From assembly GCA_905220665.1 (NCBI GenBank), contig CAJNAR010000179.1, positions 186,001-250,000 of the forward strand: a stretch of 64,000 nt of DNA, in the 5' to 3' direction. The notes beneath the pieces are model-generated. The model made no database searches, was not told the DNA's origin, and worked only from the letters and a program-made list of their open reading frames with translations. A program made the translations under genes and the position numbers. This DNA comes from Albugo candida. Taxonomy: Eukaryota; Oomycota; Peronosporomycetes; Albuginales; Albuginaceae. Shown one piece after another: positions 33,240 through 44,643 of this stretch; the stretch's first letter is position 1, and each line of letters starts with the position of its first letter.

Positions 33240-34225
33240 ATGTTTGCGAATCTGACTCGGAACTTGACACCAAAATGCGCTTCTTTGCGAATTCATTCGA
33301 TTGCGATCGCTGGTAAGAAGCGATATTCTGTGAACAAGACATTGGCTACTGCAACATATCAACGTGCGCATCCAATTCTCCACTGCGAACGCGCTTTCTC
33401 TACGCAACAGCAGCAAAAGCGGGTTCCAATTGGAGGGGTACTTATCGTATACGCTACGAACTCTGTCTCATTATTTCCTTATAGCCTATTACGTGGACAG
33501 GACTGGCATTAGCAGCTGTTATCGGTAGTGGCGTGGTGTATTATTATTATAACGAAAAAGATCGACTGCAAACACAAAGTACCATTTTTATTATGCGGAA
33601 ATTACAAAATCGATACAAGTGATGTACTGTGATTTTTCTTAGCAACCACCAAAGTCGTTTCGATAGGGAAGCCACTGCTTGGAGGACCATGGACACTGGT
33701 CGATTGTGATACAAGACGTGCTGTCACGGATGCATCATTTCGTGGTCAGCATTTATTGTTATACTTTGGCTTCACTCATTGTCCCGATATCTGTCCAAAT
33801 GAACTCGTCCGTATCGGTAATGTGCTCGACCAACTCAAACGCGATCCAAAATGCCCTCAAGTACTTCCGTTATTTATCACTGTCGACCCGAGACGCGACA
33901 GTATCGCACAGATGCAAGCGTACAAGAAGGGTATCCTTTTGGATGAGCATTCCGCAGTAAATCTTACATGATCTCTATAGATTTCCATCCATCCATGAAG
34001 ATGCTAACGGGGACACAAGAACAAGTGCGTGATGTAACGCGAGCATATCGCGTCTTCTTTAGTAAAGCAACGGAAACAGAGGAAAATGACGAGGAAGATG
34101 ACGATTATCTAGTAGATCACTCGATAGTAATGTATCTTGTCGGTCCAGATGGCGAATTCCTTGATTTCTTCACGCAATCCGCGCGCGTTGGCGATATTGT
34201 CGATAAAATAAAAAGCTACTTTTAA
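33240..34225 (+). CDS. SCO1: Mitochondrial copper chaperone SCO1/SCO2
   Basis: Exons 33240-33437, 33485-33578, 33643-33930 and 33981-34225 (introns 47, 64 and 50 bp) encode 274 residues. A basic presequence precedes a single span (ITWTGLALAAVIGSGVVYYYY). The thioredoxin-like domain has GGPWTLVD, the copper-binding CxxxC in THCPDICPNE, FITVDPRRDS and the third ligand in VDHSIVMYLVGPDG. SCO proteins deliver copper to the CuA site of cytochrome c oxidase subunit 2 from the intermembrane-space face. All residues needed for copper binding are present. Confidence 0.96.
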
Positions 34226-34261
34226 CTTACATAACGTTACTAGTAATTACATTATTGATCC

Positions 34262-35580
34262 ATGACTAAACGCCGGAACGAATCGAGTCAGATTCGACGA
34301 GAAGATTATGAAGCACAGGAACTCGATGAGACTATGACAATTGCTGAAAAAGGCTTTGAGAAGGCTTCCGATGACCTCATCCGTCAGCGACGCATTGTAA
34401 AAGCGCGCAGTATGCGGCAAACAACCGCTCCTTCGAGCTCTACAAATGCACTAAACTCATCACTTCGTACCAATCCTTTTGCCAATTTTCGAGGTTTAGT
34501 CGCTGCAAATAAATCACTGGAAAACGCGCAAACAACAAACTCAATTGGTGTAACGTACAGCGACGAAATAAAGAAATTGAATGAGGAATTCGTTCGGTTT
34601 ATCGATACGCAGAGAATCGAACATCCCAATGTTTCATGGGAAAAAGCGATTCAGGTCTGGTGACAGCTTCTGTGTAGGGATACAGTCACTGACGTGTGAA
34701 TGTAAAAGGAATACTTGGAGCATGCGACTGCGATCAAAGCGAACTGTACATCAGTCGAAGAGAATGCTTCCACAAGACCCCAACCAAACAGCAATTTGAT
34801 GCGGCAAATAGGTCCAAAAAAAGAGGAGAAAGCGATATGCTCATTCGGTAAGCCATTGGATGCACAACAGCCCAAATTCAATCCATTTGGAGTCACATCG
34901 CCGGCTTTGAGCTCATTCGATAAAAGCCCCAAAGCACAAAGTGATAAGAAAGCGATTGAGTCAGTAAATACTTTGAAATTCGGGTCGACAGCATTTGGCG
35001 TTCAAACAGCAGTTCCCAACTTTCTTCATTGCGCAAAGAAAGAGGACACACCCGTGACGAATGTGGCAGACGATGATGATGAAAATATCGGACGTGAAGA
35101 AGCCACAGTGATACTAAAGGTATCTGATGCATTTCTCAATCTCATTACCTCACTCATTCTTTTGTGAATGACTCAGTCGGAGAGTGCGGACGATAATTGC
35201 GTCTTTGAGGCGGACAAAAGCAAGCTGTACGAGTTCAAAAAAGATGAAAGTCGATGGGCTGACAAAGGTACCAATGCTCTGCAAGTTTTGACGAGTAAGG
35301 CCAATGGAGCAGCGAGGTACGTCGCAGTTGTCGCAAGCGTCTAATCTCATACTCTCTTTCGAATAGGATTCTGATCCGAAATCAAATCGGAACAATAGTT
35401 CTCAATGCAGCTCTTTACAAAGGGATCAAAATCACGCCTCATCAAATGAATGGGAAAAAGACCGGCGTTTTGGTTTTGCTACAAGCCGAAAATGAATCCA
35501 TGACGCAATTTCTCATCAAAGTAAGCACAAACAAAGTAGACGATCTGATCAGCGCATTGGAGGAAGCGCGTCCAAATTAG
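34262..35580 (+). CDS. NUP50: Nucleoporin NUP50-like with Ran-binding domain
   Basis: Exons 34262-34654, 34709-35119, 35177-35316 and 35367-35580 (introns 54, 57 and 50 bp) give 385 residues. The N-terminus (MTKRRNESSQIRREDYEA) has the basic importin-alpha-binding character of NUP50. The middle contains sparse FG-type words (NPFANFRG, NPFGVTSPALSSF, KFGSTAFG). The C-terminal ~115 residues are a Ran-binding domain (KLYEFKKDESRWADKG, ARILIRNQIGTIVLNA, then a KVSTNKVDDLI end). NUP50 sits at the nuclear basket and speeds cargo release and importin-alpha recycling. The start lies 36 bp after the SCO1 stop on the same strand. Confidence 0.87.
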
Positions 35581-35812
35581 ATCTCGGCTGTATGTAGATC
35601 GTATCTCTGCTAATTTGTCGAAATCAACAGTTTGTTCTTGTCGACAGTCAGTGTGAAGCATACGCTGGAGCCTTGAGCCAAATTTGCAAGAAAGAGTCCT
35701 ACCCAAGCACCGTTTTCATTTCTGTGACTATCATTACGCAATTTCGCTCGACGACGGCACATTGCTGTTCCAAACTCGAAACCGCACATTTCTTCGCCAG
35801 TGCTCTTCCTAT

Positions 35813-36816
35813 TCAAAGTTGTCGCATTTTGGCAAGCATACTCACTTCAGCGAGTGAATGTCCCGTTTTCATAGCGAATTCTTCGGCTGTTTCGTGTTTG
35901 GATAACGCGTTGAATGTTGCTGGAATTACAGTGTACGGATTTCGAGATCCATGACATTTCGAGACAACATCAGTGATACCAAAACAGTCCAACACACACG
36001 CAACGACATCACTGACAACATTTCCTCTTCCTTCCGTCGCTATACATTCAGAAACCGTCAATGTATCGATAGACGACGCTGTACAATCCGTAGACACTCA
36101 CATGGTCGGATAAATAATGTGCAACTATTCCATTTCCCATCGACCTGATGATACAAAGTACGATTATCGAATCGATCCACATACGTAAATCGATTAATTG
36201 CAGTCATCGTAGCGCGCTCAATCGCATCGGGAACAGAAGCTCCTTTCCCCATTGCATACCCAGCAGCTCCACGTCGATTTCCAACAACAACCATTGCTCG
36301 AAAACTCAATCGATTTTCCAACGGCATCACTTTTTGAACCTGATCCATGTGCACAATCTGACGCAAATACCCGAGTCGTTCCAAATTGAAGCTTGCGACT
36401 TGTGTGTCCTGATCGAATTCCATATCGTCCGCGTCCTCGTCCAATTCGAGCTGATCTTGCAGTAAGTGGACATCTGGAGGCAGTATTTGGCCTTCAATAA
36501 CGGGCTCCCCCACAGAGATATGCTGCTTTTTAAACTCATTCAATAAATGTCGACGTAATCTGCCTTTATCTTCGGGCTTGACGGCCATGTATCGATTTTT
36601 TTTGGCTGCTTTTGGCATTGTTTGACGTCGAGGCATGGAATCCTTACGCTCATCATAAAGAAGATTATTGTACGATTCATCGCCCTCTTGAGTGTCCATT
36701 TCATCGTCATCGTCGAATCCATACGAGGAAAAATGTCGCTGAACATTTGCTGGAGAAAAATAAGCTGCAGAAGGTCGATTTTTCAAGGCGATTTGTGACA
36801 CCAATTTGCGGAGCAT
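35813..36816 (-). CDS. MRPS5: Mitochondrial ribosomal protein uS5m (MRPS5)
   Basis: Exons 36816-36102 and 36039-35813 (62-bp intron) encode 313 residues. An Arg/Ser-rich presequence (MLRKLVSQIALKNRPS) and a long acidic linker precede the S5 domain: SFRAMVVVGNRRGAAGYAMG, AIERATMTAINRF, then after splicing FIRPSTEGRGNVVSDVV, CFGITDVV and GSRNPYTVIPATFNAL, the classical uS5 C-terminal motif. It belongs to the mitochondrial small subunit near the decoding site. It converges with NUP50, 232 bp apart, and is divergent from AP-3 delta. Confidence 0.94.
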
Positions 36817-36941
36817 TTTGTGCGTAAAATGACTGGATGCTTGTAACTTGGTATCATGTCGACGATAACGTGTTATATGACATCATTAAAGTATCCAGAA
36901 TTCATACAAATATCGTCGATTTTTTCTCCGTTTCTTGCAAA

Positions 36942-39886
36942 ATGTTTGAGAAGAATTTGCAAGATCTAGTCAAAGGGATTCGTTCGACAAAACTCGATAT
37001 CAATATCTACATATCCCAATGCATCCAATCGATAAAAACAGAGCTCAAATCCACCGATCCGTTCATCAAGTCGCAAGCCATTCGCAAATTAACTTATCTG
37101 AATATGTTGGGTTACGATATGGCATGGGCTTCTTTTTACATCGTCGAAGTCATGAGTTACGAGCGATTTAGTCACAAACGAATTGGGTACACTGCTGCAT
37201 GTCAAAGCTTTCGTCAGGATACCGAAGTTGTGTTACTTTGCACAAATTTGCTAAAAAAAGAGCTCAAAAGCAGGAACGAGTACGAAATTGGTTTAGCGAT
37301 TAACGCGATCTCCAATATCGTTACAAACGATTTGGCTCGGGATCTTTTATCAGATATAATCGAATTGATGTACTCGCCTCATTGTTATGTGCGTAAGAAA
37401 GCGACGCTCGTTCTGTACAAATTGTATCTTCGATACCCACAGGGACTTCGACTGACATTCGATCAGCTGAAGAAACAGATTGAGGATACAGAAATATCAG
37501 TTATTTCGTGCGCTGTGAATGTTATCTGCGAATTAGCAAACAAAAAGCCCAAAAATTACTTGGGATTAGTGCCCGTCTTTTTCCAACTATTGACATCCTG
37601 CTCCAATAATTGGATGTTGATCAAAGTAGTCAAATTACTGGCATCGTTAGTGCCTGAAGAACCACGACTTGCGAGGAAACTACTCGATCCATTAGCCACG
37701 ATAATCCAGAATACTCCAGCCAAATCGTTGCTCTATGAGTGCATCCATACTGTGACTGTGGCTCTTTTGTATACCAAGAAACAAGATGGAGGACAGCCTC
37801 GTAATGTAGTTGCGATTGTGAAGCTGTGTAATGATCATTTGAGAAGATATATTGAAGATCAGGATCAGAATTTGCGGTATTTAGGACTTGTGGGTCTGAC
37901 CAATTTGATGCAATCACATCCGTATGTCATAACAGAGCATCAAGGTATCATCATTGAATGCCTGAATGTCGATGATGTGACGATACGAATGCGTGCATTG
38001 GAGCTACTAGCAAGGATGATTGATGCATCCAACGCGGTGCACATTATCAAAGAGTTGTTGCGTCAGACATTTATAGCCGATGGAATGTATCGTCACGAAC
38101 TGATCACTCGGATTTTGTACGTTTGTGGTGCCAACAAATATGAAAATATCCATGATTTTGAGTGGTATATCGATGTTTTGGTTCAATTAGCTCGGATTCC
38201 GAGCACATTTTCTCAGACCGTCGATATGAATGTGCAAAGTGGGAGGGATGCACGATATGATCGAGCAAGTGACAAGCCAAGTAAAAGTGTGGGTGCTGGT
38301 ACGTATGAAGATATCAAGCAACGCTCTCATGGTTTCGAAGTTGCTCGACAGCTCATCGATATTGCTGTACGTGTGGTCAGCGTGCGAAATGTGATAGTGG
38401 AAAATATGATCGCACTATTATTGGAAAATCAAGCTTGTACGGGTCCCAATGTCAGCACACTTTGCGAGGTGTATTTTGCAGCAGCTTGGATTACTGGCGA
38501 GTATCTGATGGAATATCTCGAAGAAAATGAACATGATGACGTCGAGGATGAAAGTGACGATGAGACAGAAACAGTTGATGAGAAACTGCATAAGATATAC
38601 GACCTGGCCGAGGAATTCCTACGATCCAAAACAACCGATCTACCGTCCAATGTACAGAGTGTGTACCTGCAAACCTTGCTGAAATTCGTGATGGCTTTTA
38701 CAGAGCACGCGGAACAACAGGAGACCGAGCGATTGGCTGCTCTCATACTCAAAAGAATTTCTCCGTTTCTGAGCAGCGAGCACATTGAGGTACAAGAACG
38801 TGCAGTATGCTTACAGCAAATTCTCTTCTCTTTCGGTATGGGTTTGGAAGCTATTTCTCCTGAAGCACGAGCTTCCTTTGTATTCGATCGAAAGGGAATC
38901 CTTCCAGACTCTTCGAAACGAGCACAGCTTTTGGCTTCTTTCTTTGCGGAACGATTAGCTCCTGTGGGGATGAAGGCTCAACGTAAAGTACCACTTCCTG
39001 AAACATTGGATCTCGATCGACCTTTGAATGAGAAAGAAGCTTCCTTTCTGGTGTCTGGTGGTGATATATCGTATTCTAATGATGATGATTTGGATGTTTC
39101 ATTTGCTCAGCCGAAAAGCATAAGTATGGAAAGAGAACACAGGCGTCACAACTATGCAAAGCCTTGTTCTTCCGATGAGATTTCCAGCTCCGAATCCGAA
39201 ATTGAAGTCAGCCAAAAAGCTAAGAAATCACAGAAAACTCGCACCAAAGATCCTTTTTATCTCTCGAGCGCCGTAAGGGAAATGGAGCTCCAAACTTCAA
39301 CTGAATTTATTGATATGAAACAGGTTTTTAAAAAACATTCAAAGGTCTGTTTGTACCTGTTAATGCGTACATTTGATCGATTTTTCTGATTTTGGCTGTG
39401 TAGAAATCAAGGAAAGCGAGTCGTGCAGTATTGGAAAATGAGGTTATGCCTGAAGGAGCTTCTTCGAGTGAAGAAGACCGACCGAATTCAACACGTCGTA
39501 CAAAGTCATTTTTTGGAGAGCAAGAAACCGATTTGGCAGCTATCGATCTGACTATTTCAGCGCTGAAAATGGACGACGGACGTGCTCGTGACACTTTTGC
39601 AGCTGAGAAACCCAAAAGAGTCCGAAATCTTAATTTTAGAGAAAGAAAAAAGCGCGAGAAAAACGACAAGAAAACGAACAAATCGACTGTCAAAGCGCGC
39701 ATTGTCGACGAGGACCATCATTCTTTGGACAAAAATGCTCAAGTCTTAGAGAAAAGCAAAGGTAGGAAAAAGAAAGCGAGCAAGTCATCAGGCAAGCGGA
39801 AAGAGCCGAAAAGGAGCGCTGGAAATAAGTCGTCTTCTCATCCCACTGCATCTTCAACGATAGATAATTCCTTATTACTGTTTTGA
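36942..39886 (+). CDS. AP3D1: AP-3 complex subunit delta
   Basis: Exons 36942-39344 and 39404-39886 (59-bp intron) give 961 residues. The start MFEKNLQDLVKGIRST is the family N-terminus; an in-frame ATG 105 bp upstream is not needed. The adaptin trunk follows (DPFIKSQAIRKLTYLNMLG, EIGLAINAISNIV, RKKATLVLYKLYLRYP), then an acidic hinge (EDESDDETETVDE) and a Lys-rich C-terminal region (KSKGRKKKASKSSGKRKE). No folded ear domain is evident at the end, so the appendage seems reduced. AP-3 delta recruits the AP-3 coat to endosomes for traffic to the vacuole and in yeast binds VPS41, which is also encoded here. Confidence 0.93.
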
Positions 39887-39907
39887 ACAATTGATTGCCA
39901 ATTACTA

Positions 39908-40267
39908 TCACTCGTCCTGCTGAATGAATGGATTCGCAATTTCTTCTGTTCCATCGACCGGACTGATGAGCATCACAGTCGTTCCGCGACATACCACTAA
40001 GCCGATAGAGCGCGTTTTGTCGCTAAGGCGGTAGGAGTCATTTTCCTCTCTCAAGTATTCGGTACATTCGTCCAACACGAGATTGACGAGTTGATCGTAG
40101 CCTTTGAGAGTTCCATGCACTTGACGTCCACCGCGAAATTTCACACAAACTGAATGATCAATGTACTTATCCAGATCGAGGATGTTTTCCTTTCTACCAA
40201 TGGACACTGCTGCGTTATTTCCCCCTGTTTTATGCGCGTTTGGAGCTGCTTGCGTGTTGGATGCCAT
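39908..40267 (-). CDS. LSM7: U6 snRNA-associated Sm-like protein LSM7
   Basis: A single exon of 119 residues. After a ~28-residue polar extension, the Sm1 motif reads DHSVCVKFRGGRQVHGTLKG followed by YDQLVNLVLDE, and the Sm2 motif reads LGLVVCRGTTVMLI-like near residue 93. LSM7 is one of seven LSm proteins forming the LSm2-8 ring on U6 snRNA and the LSm1-7 ring in mRNA decay. The stop lies 21 bp from that of the convergent AP-3 delta gene, and IFT52 ends 91 bp upstream. Confidence 0.94.
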   Translation of the reverse strand: MASNTQAAPNAHKTGGNNAAVSIGRKENILDLDKYIDHSVCVKFRGGRQVHGTLKGYDQLVNLVLDECTEYLREENDSYRLSDKTRSIGLVVCRGTTVMLISPVDGTEEIANPFIQQDE

Positions 40268-40358
40268 TGCTGATGCGCTATATTCGTACGGAGATTGGTC
40301 AAATATCCATGAGTACCTGTATTTAAACCAATCATGGAGTCAACGATCGATATTCTAT

Positions 40359-42048
40359 TCAATCTCTGTTTGTATCTTCGTTCCTACGAGCACTATCGGC
40401 GAATACGAGCCCTTCTTTCGGGAGATCAGTAGATATACCGGATGCAAACTGTACCGCCGCTTCATTTTCATGGTTCATTTTCTTGAATTTTACAATTTTG
40501 GTGAAAATGAATTCCAGCACGTGTTTTGCATCGGAGCATTCAGGCTCTAATTTTGGCAAAATTCCTAAAATGTCAGCAGCTTCCTTAATGTAATACTCCA
40601 AATCGTCGTCAGAGCATTTGTTCGTTAGCTGAGCCAATCGCAAATGCTGGCTAGCGAAATGTTCGTCCAAATCGAACTGATCTAATGCTGGAAATGGAAG
40701 CTCTCGAAGAATTGGATTGAACACTGCAGGCTTCAATGCTGGGAGAGGCAATTCAAACTGGCGGTCGTCAGAACGAGCGCAGAAATATTAAATTTTGGTA
40801 CAACGAGTTGTAAAAAATGAACGATACCTGCGGGGAAATGAGCGATAATGGCTCTTTTTTGATACCAAGCTCGGAGTAGAGTGATACAGCTTGTGAAATG
40901 AGGGACGTATCAAATTTGAAAAGGCTTGAATCAAACAGTTGTGTGAAATCTTTGGGTAGATCTTCACTTTCTTGCATGCACGATCGAAGTCTCTCACTGA
41001 GCGCCTGCGTATCGGGTAAGCGATTATAATCATAGATATCTGGGTCTTCTGCATCGACTGGATCGAATTGAATGGATGCGTCTCCAAGTAACCATCGGAA
41101 AATGATCTCCTGGAGCTTACTATTCTCTTCCTTGTCTATCCATTCATCTGTAAAGCACTGACCAGATCCCATTACCATCAGGCGGCCAGATTGTACTGCT
41201 GAACTCGGGGCCGATACACTCCCTTCTTGCCATACAGCTGCAATTGCACGGTTTACTGGAAATGAAATAAAGCCTGTAGATAGAATTGGAGCGGATGGCT
41301 TCTTCACGTTAAGTGTCGCACCATAAGGGTACACGAATGTAAGCCCTCTCTGATCTCTCTCAAACGTTTGTGGTGGCTTGTTAGGGCCACTTCCACTGGT
41401 TTCTGGAGCTACTTCTTTCTTTCCCGACATTACACAAGCCTGCGCACATACAGAGATTGTACCTAACACGCTTGGATACTGCAATTTACGCGCTGGTTGC
41501 TTACCGCTCGAGCTATTTCCCTGTTTATCACTCCGTTTGAGATCAAAACCTCTTTCGGATGATGATATTTATGATACACAGTGCGTATGACAGAATCCGA
41601 ATTGATGGAAATGCCATAACTATCAGTAAAGTGGCAGACACATGAGATTTTAAAGGAATGATCGGGAACAAATTGCTCACTCTTTAAGCCAAATATTGAG
41701 ATTTGTGTCGAATTTCTGCTCTCCGCCTTCCCCCAGCATCAATAAGACACTTCCACCAGAGTGTATGTACTCCTTAAGTGTCGCGAATTCTGTCGAGCTG
41801 AAGCGCTCGCGGATACCGGCAAACACAATTACAGTCGCTTGCTGAATGCGATCGCTGCTGAGATCCGTTTTGTTTGTTTCGATCTTACACGTTGATCGCA
41901 ATTGACGTGCAAGTTTTTTGTATCCACTTGACGGGTGAAATAACTCTTTCTTTGAAGCATCGAATAGAATCAAATTTGGTGCTCTGACTGTGTCCAAAAT
42001 TTGAGATGTCTCGCGCTGTGTAATAGACCGACTTTGACGATCATTCAT
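40359..42048 (-). CDS. IFT52: Intraflagellar transport protein IFT52
   Basis: Exons 42048-41681, 41619-41505, 41439-40828 and 40757-40359 (introns 61, 65 and 70 bp) encode 497 residues. Family landmarks are ILFDASKKELF, YIHSGGSVLLMLGEGGE, VYHKYHHPKEVLISNGV, LTFVYPYGATLNVKKP, WIDKEENSKLQEIIFRWL, AEDPDIYDYNRLP and, near the end, ELPFPALDQFDLDEHF and RLAQLTNKCSDDDLEYYI. IFT52 is a core subunit of IFT-B and is required to build flagella. Its intact state means the organism very probably makes flagellate zoospores. An unusual serine- and proline-rich insert (PETSGSGPNKPPQ) precedes LTFVYPYG. Confidence 0.95.
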
Positions 42049-42530
42049 AGATTCTACAGTGCCAATTTGTTTCCTTACTGGTAATCACAGCAACAAACAA
42101 GAGTCTTGAATGATTAATTTCAAGATAATTACGCAAATCGTCTTCCCGATCTTGAAGAGGCGTACACGATAGCAATCATAAATTTACTAAAGCGAGCACT
42201 AAGCGCTCTGACGCCTTCGAATATTATACGTCGGTAGCACTCATATGCTCTGACGCATCCGTGTGGCCCAATGGAGCTTAGCAGTGTGATACCTCAGCCG
42301 ACACTGAAACAAATGCGATTTCTTGAAGAATCATTGGCGCTGTCGCCGACAAAGGGGTCAGAAGCTATAGGAAGTAGTAAATGCGGCGCTGTAGTGTCAA
42401 AGTAAGAAATCAGACATGTCAGACGGCTTTTCAAGACGATGAGAATTGAAATCAACATGCAAAAATGAACTTTCTATGATATGGGGTTTTCAAGTAGAGT
42501 ATCAAAAACGTGCATGTGCTTCAAAAAGGG
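42049..42530. other. Intergenic upstream of IFT52
   Basis: About 480 bp holds the IFT52 promoter side and the 3' side of the MARVEL-like gene. No coding potential or repeat is seen. Confidence 0.5.
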
Positions 42531-43160
42531 TCATAGAGTAGCTCCTGGACCAGTATATGTCTTGGGGGTGAGAGTCTCTAGATAGGCATTCGTTGGACGA
42601 GCATTTCCTTCCATTGTGTCTCTCTCTGCTTCAGCTGACAGCCAGTCATTATATCCCTTATAGCTCGTCCAAGTGGAGCCACCAAAGGAAAAGAATAGGA
42701 AAAATACCAATGCAACAGCACCTTTGATAACGCCACATCGAATAAATCCTTCATAATCATCGCAATGACTCACGTACGACGAGGAGGCGAGAGTGATACC
42801 AGTGATGAGATAAATGAATGTCATTGCGCCATCGGTGTATACCGTATACTTTGGTGCGATCGGATTAGGACGTCGAGAGATTTCCACGAATGTGAGATAC
42901 CATGAGCTCGAGATTAATGACGTGTACAGTAATACAACGGCGAAACCAGAGGTACTGCTTCCCAATGAAGCTTTTTGGTTGCTGTTGCCGAGTGTTTGCG
43001 ATGGGAATGATGCAGCCAATAGCAAAATGGCTACCATGCTGAGTATGGCTTGAGATCCACGTAAGACGATTCGTGCAGGAGAAAGTGAGTCACTTTCATC
43101 GGAACCGCGGCCTAATATCTCAAACATTGTCTTCTTTCTCTTTTGTTTCTGAACTGACAA
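42531..43160 (-). CDS. MARVEL-like four-span membrane protein
   Basis: 209 residues, single exon; a second Met at codon 12 (MFEILGRGSDE) is an alternative start. Four spans are clear: RGSQAILSMVAILLLAASF, GFAVVLLYTSLISSSWYLTF, DGAMTFIYLITGITLASSS and GAVALVFFLFFSFGGSTW. They are followed by a polar tail ending in PKTYTGPGATL. A pair of cysteines (HCDDYEGFIRC) sits in the last extracellular loop. This topology and spacing resemble MARVEL-domain proteins, which organise membrane apposition and vesicle cargo. The assignment rests on topology. Confidence 0.65.
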   Translation of the reverse strand: MSVQKQKRKKTMFEILGRGSDESDSLSPARIVLRGSQAILSMVAILLLAASFPSQTLGNSNQKASLGSSTSGFAVVLLYTSLISSSWYLTFVEISRRPNPIAPKYTVYTDGAMTFIYLITGITLASSSYVSHCDDYEGFIRCGVIKGAVALVFFLFFSFGGSTWTSYKGYNDWLSAEAERDTMEGNARPTNAYLETLTPKTYTGPGATL

Positions 43161-43533
43161 GCTGGCTAATGGCCTCTCTTGGTCCCACTTTTATAGAAAA
43201 TGACTTCCATAGAGTATGTTCCGTATAGGTTTTGTCGAGTGTAATGCACGTAAGTATACATGTATACATATTTACGGTCGGGCATCTGGAAACTATAACG
43301 CAGTGTAGTATACACGTGCATAGATGGCGTAGATGACCGGCGATCTAATTTCTGGTCTTGCAGAGGGTCTTATGACTCACTTTATGTAGACTGTGCTCAC
43401 ATAAGTTGCGGGTGTCTTTACCAAATCTGGAAACTCCAAAGGTCGTAAAGGATCAACTGGCAGTTGTACACGGCAAAACCCGTCCGTAGAATCGGTGGTA
43501 ACGTGTATACTTGGTAGAATTCTCTCTTTTTGA
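43161..43533. other. Intergenic between divergent genes
   Basis: About 370 bp separates the divergent MARVEL-like and CRAL-TRIO genes. It includes runs of TATACAT/TACATG words near 43255-43275 and no reading frame of note. Confidence 0.45.
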
Positions 43534-44477
43534 GTGTGCAACATGACGGAAATCAAAGAGAGTCTGATTTTGGAAGAAGAAGAAGAAATCTATTACAACA
43601 AACTGATTGAGATATATGGAGAAGACAGTTTGACGGATGATTGTAGAAGGCGGTTGGTGTACGCTTTCAGGCACGAATGCGATCAAGCAAAGCGAATGGA
43701 ACTTACATGTAAGGAAGCCAAGCAAATTTTAGAATGGCGGGCAAAATTTGAAATGGACACCATCTTACAGCGTACATTACCCCACAGTGATTTATTTCAA
43801 GCTTGCTGGCCTTCGTACTTTTATGGAGAAGACATTGATGGACACGTGATCACTGTGGATATTTTACAAGATATCAAAGTGGAAATTTTCCAGCAGAATT
43901 TGACACATTTGGATCAGTTATTAGCTCTTCGAGCGCAATTCATGGAGCGACTTCAGTGGGAAAAGAATGCGATATCGATACGACGAGGTGTGCGCGTAAC
44001 TAAACATATATCGCTTGTGGATATTAACGGATTTGGCTTAAAGTATATCTCACCATCATTCCTGAGTTATATGAAACCGATATTTGAGATCGGTCAGACG
44101 TATTATCCGGAAACTTTGCATTGTATGTACGTTATAAATGTGCCGTATATCTTTACCAGTGCGTGGAAATTGATTTCAAGCTTTGTGAGTTCCGAAACAA
44201 GCCAGAAAATACATCTACTGGTACGGATGATGATGCTACTGCTACTGCTGTGACGTTGATTCATTCTTTCTTCCCTTTCATGTAGAAAAATAAGGAGGAG
44301 TTTTTAAAAGTTGCAGAAAGCAATGGAATCGGCGTGGAAGCTATTCCCGTACAATTTGGAGGAAGTCACCAAGGCCGAAAAGTAGACGACTCTTTCCAGC
44401 CTTCGGTGCCCGATACTCCGTTGCCCATTGCGACCCGTCATTCCACATCTTGCGCAACCGAAACGGTGCAATCATAA
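43534..44477 (+). CDS. CRAL-TRIO (Sec14-like) lipid-binding protein
   Basis: Exons 43534-44220 and 44286-44477 (65-bp intron) give 292 residues. An acidic, helical N-terminal part with the CRAL-TRIO-N style LEWRAKFEM precedes the lipid-binding domain: GEDIDGHVITV, HISLVDINGFGLKYIS, FEIGQTYYPETLHCMYVINV, FTSAWKLISSFVS. After splicing come a short KNKEEFLKV and IPVQFGGS, the usual final G-G gate. Sec14-like proteins exchange phosphoinositide-related lipids between membranes. The C-terminal ~45 residues are a Ser/Thr/Pro-rich tail. It converges with NUP54, 166 bp apart. Confidence 0.9.
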
Positions 44478-44643
44478 GTAATTGCTCAACATGCGCAGAG
44501 AGCTAAATATGCGAAGCACCGTTGAGCGGATTGTGGAAAAGACAATAAACTGAGTGTTACTTGAAAACATAACTCGATCTAAAAAGTATAATTGATGTCA
44601 TTCCGAGCTTTCAGCGTCACGCAGCCAAACGGTGTATTTTGTG

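Noticed and set aside
36837..36941. Upstream in-frame ATG extending AP-3 delta by 35 residues.
   Set aside because: The family N-terminus is MFEKNLQDLVKG at 36942; the extension is not adaptin-like and lies in the divergent promoter.
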